A DNA stretch of 6,280 bases from NCBI GenBank assembly GCA_003132645.1, contig PKYM01000217.1, positions 1 to 6,280 of the forward strand, in the 5' to 3' direction. The first letter of the stretch is position 1. The number at the start of each line of letters is the position of its first letter. Of this stretch, positions 5,086 to 6,280 are shown piece after piece. This stretch comes from Actinomycetota bacterium (lineage in GTDB: Bacteria > Actinomycetota > Thermoleophilia > UBA2241). The notes under the pieces are model-generated. The model searched no databases and was not told the origin of the DNA. It saw only the letters and a list, made by a program, of their open reading frames with translations. The position numbers and the translations under genes are program-made.

Positions 5086-6280
5086 CGTCTTTCAGGAACT
5101 GCGCGTAGGTGCTCGAGAAGTAGAGCGGACCGGTGCCGTCGGCGCGCCCGACGTAGTACAGATAGGGCGCGTGCACGGGGTTGGCGGCGGCCGTGAGCGC
5201 GGCCAGCCCGGGGTTGTCGATGGGCGTCGGCGGCAGCCCGAAGTGCAGGTAGGTGTTGTAGGGCGAGCGGACCTTCAGGTCGTGGTAGGTGAGCGCGTCC
5301 TTGTGTTTGCCCAGGGCATACAGGACGGTCGCGTCGATCTGCAGCTTCATGCCGAGCCTGAGCCTGTTCCAGACGACGGCGGCGATCCTGGCGCGATCGC
5401 CTGCGGCGCGCGCCTCGCGCTCGATGAGTGAAGCGATCGTGACGACGTCGTAAGGTGTGAGGTTCGCCTTGGCCGCGCGCCTCATGGGCACCTCGGCGAG
5501 GTTGGCCTTGAAGGCCGCGATCTGCAGGGCGATGAACCGCCGGGGCGTGACCGTGGGAAACACCTCGTAGGTGGCGGGGAAGAGAAGGCCCTGCAGAGGA
5601 CTGCCGGGCTGGTGGCCGACCACATCCACGGGCAAGGGGTGACGCTGGGTCAGGTCGAGGTACCGCGCCGCCGAAAAGCCGCGGATCTTGCCGTGCAGCA
5701 GCGCCGCCGTCTGGGCCAGCGTGTAGCCCTCGGGGATGGTGATCTTGATGGTGCGCGCCGCGACACCGGCGACCAGCGCGCTGGCCAGCTTTGGGTACGG
5801 TTCGTTCACCCGCAACGCGTAGGTGCCGGCTTTGAACTGCGAACCGCGGCCGTCGAGCCGGGCACGGATGGCGAAGGCCAGCGCGTGCGGCACGACCCGC
5901 TGCGCGGCGAGGATGTCGGCGATGCCGCTCAGGCTCGAACCAGCCGGGATGGTCACGCTCACCGGGCCGCCCTCGGGCCCCGTGTGAAAGAGATAGGCTG
6001 CGCCGACGCCGATCACGAGCGCCGCCAGCACGATCACGATCAGCAGCGCTTTGAGAAGCGGATGGCGGCGGCGCGGCCGTCTCGCTCGCTCTCGCGGTCG
6101 CGATCGTCCTTCTGAGTCGGCGTGGCGCTGTGGCGTCTCGGACGTCGTTGTCCTTCCTCTCTTCTCTTGCGTCTGTGCACCGCGGCGCGACCGTGCGCCC
6201 GCACCGTTGTCGGTATGCGTGCCGGCGAGCGCATCGGGAAGCGCGCCGACGAGCGCATCGGGAAGCGCGCCGACGAGCGC
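5066..6280 (-). CDS. mltG: Endolytic murein transglycosylase MltG, 5' end outside window
   Basis: MltG (YceG family, PF02618) is an inner-membrane lytic transglycosylase that cuts nascent peptidoglycan glycan strands and so limits their length. The catalytic block is ASLIEREA, with the Glu encoded at 5422-5420 corresponding to E. coli Glu218. Other family blocks include FKAGTYAL, IPEGYTLAQTAALL, GLLFPATYEVFP, SPYNTYLHFGLPPTPIDNPG and YLYYVG near the C-terminus. The frame has no stop from the TAA at 5066 to base 6280, giving 404 residues in the window. The only obvious in-frame start, GTG 6037, falls inside the membrane helix (LLKALLIVIVLAALVIG), so it would remove half the anchor. Upstream in frame lie a basic stop-transfer flank (RRPRRRHP), a disordered Arg/Thr/Gln-rich tail, and octapeptide repeats reaching the edge. 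No ATG, GTG or TTG occurs in frame between 6038 and 6280, so the true start lies beyond. Long cytoplasmic tails are usual in actinobacterial MltG. Confidence 0.93.
   Translation of the reverse strand, partial: ALVGALPDALVGALPDALAGTHTDNGAGARSRRGAQTQEKRGRTTTSETPQRHADSEGRSRPRERARRPRRRHPLLKALLIVIVLAALVIGVGAAYLFHTGPEGGPVSVTIPAGSSLSGIADILAAQRVVPHALAFAIRARLDGRGSQFKAGTYALRVNEPYPKLASALVAGVAARTIKITIPEGYTLAQTAALLHGKIRGFSAARYLDLTQRHPLPVDVVGHQPGSPLQGLLFPATYEVFPTVTPRRFIALQIAAFKANLAEVPMRRAAKANLTPYDVVTIASLIEREARAAGDRARIAAVVWNRLRLGMKLQIDATVLYALGKHKDALTYHDLKVRSPYNTYLHFGLPPTPIDNPGLAALTAAANPVHAPYLYYVGRADGTGPLYFSSTYAQFLKDGKRAAR
6227..6280. repeat. 24-bp tandem repeat coding for an octapeptide in MltG
   Basis: Two identical 24-bp units (6227-6250 and 6251-6274) are followed by the first six bases of a third (6275-6280), so the array runs past the window edge. 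On the minus strand, in the MltG frame, each unit reads ALVGALPD. A degenerate copy, ALAGTHTD, follows at 6226-6209. The unit length is a multiple of three, so copy-number change would keep the frame. Confidence 0.8.

Noticed and set aside
5066..6037. mltG as a complete 323-residue gene starting at GTG 6037
   Set aside because: The start would lie within the membrane helix, and the same frame continues upstream with a fitting cytoplasmic tail to the window edge.
1..6280. A mobile element, CRISPR array, RNA gene or new defence system
   Set aside because: No transposase or integrase motifs, spaced repeat array, tRNA-like cloverleaf or nuclease/helicase/toxin domains were seen on either strand; the coding content is transporters, small membrane proteins, a GYD protein and MltG.

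Overview
The window is very GC-rich chromosomal-type DNA with strong G/C preference at third codon positions and actinobacterial-style genes: a GYD-domain protein, a long-tailed MltG and a DHA2 exporter subfamily with a large C-terminal loop. A high-GC actinomycete is the best guess, possibly Thermoleophilia (Solirubrobacterales-like). This is inferred from composition and family resemblance; no rRNA or other taxonomic marker is present.

Layout, left to right. Bases 1-133 hold no convincing gene. A GYD-domain protein (134-454, minus) has a strong ribosome binding site, and upstream of it lies a 9-bp inverted repeat (497-531) that looks like an operator. A doubtful small plus-strand reading frame (453-650) covers the same gap. 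Next comes an MFS exporter of the EntS/MFS_3 type (681-1985, minus). A roughly 325-bp divergent intergenic region separates it from a 14-helix DHA2-type MFS exporter (2311-3960, plus). That region carries a minus-strand promoter-like pair overlapped by a perfect 7-bp inverted repeat. After an 89-bp gap lies a multi-pass membrane protein (4050-4853, plus) whose C-terminus resembles the pore-helix/TM2 module of two-helix ion channels but lacks the potassium filter. It is joined by an ATGA overlap to a 61-residue membrane-anchored small protein (4850-5035, plus). Last, and convergent, is the endolytic murein transglycosylase MltG (minus). It ends at 5066 and remains open to the right edge of the window, so its start lies outside.

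Functionally, the centre is an efflux pair: two unrelated MFS exporters read away from a shared control region, followed by two small membrane proteins probably cotranscribed with the second exporter. MltG belongs to core cell-wall synthesis and is unlikely to be linked to the exporters. No mobile element, CRISPR array, tRNA, rRNA or recognisable defence system was seen. The points that most deserve a second look are the two operator-like inverted repeats, the filterless channel-like protein with its coupled small partner, and the N-terminal tail of MltG with its octapeptide repeats, which is lost if the start is placed at the internal GTG at 6037.
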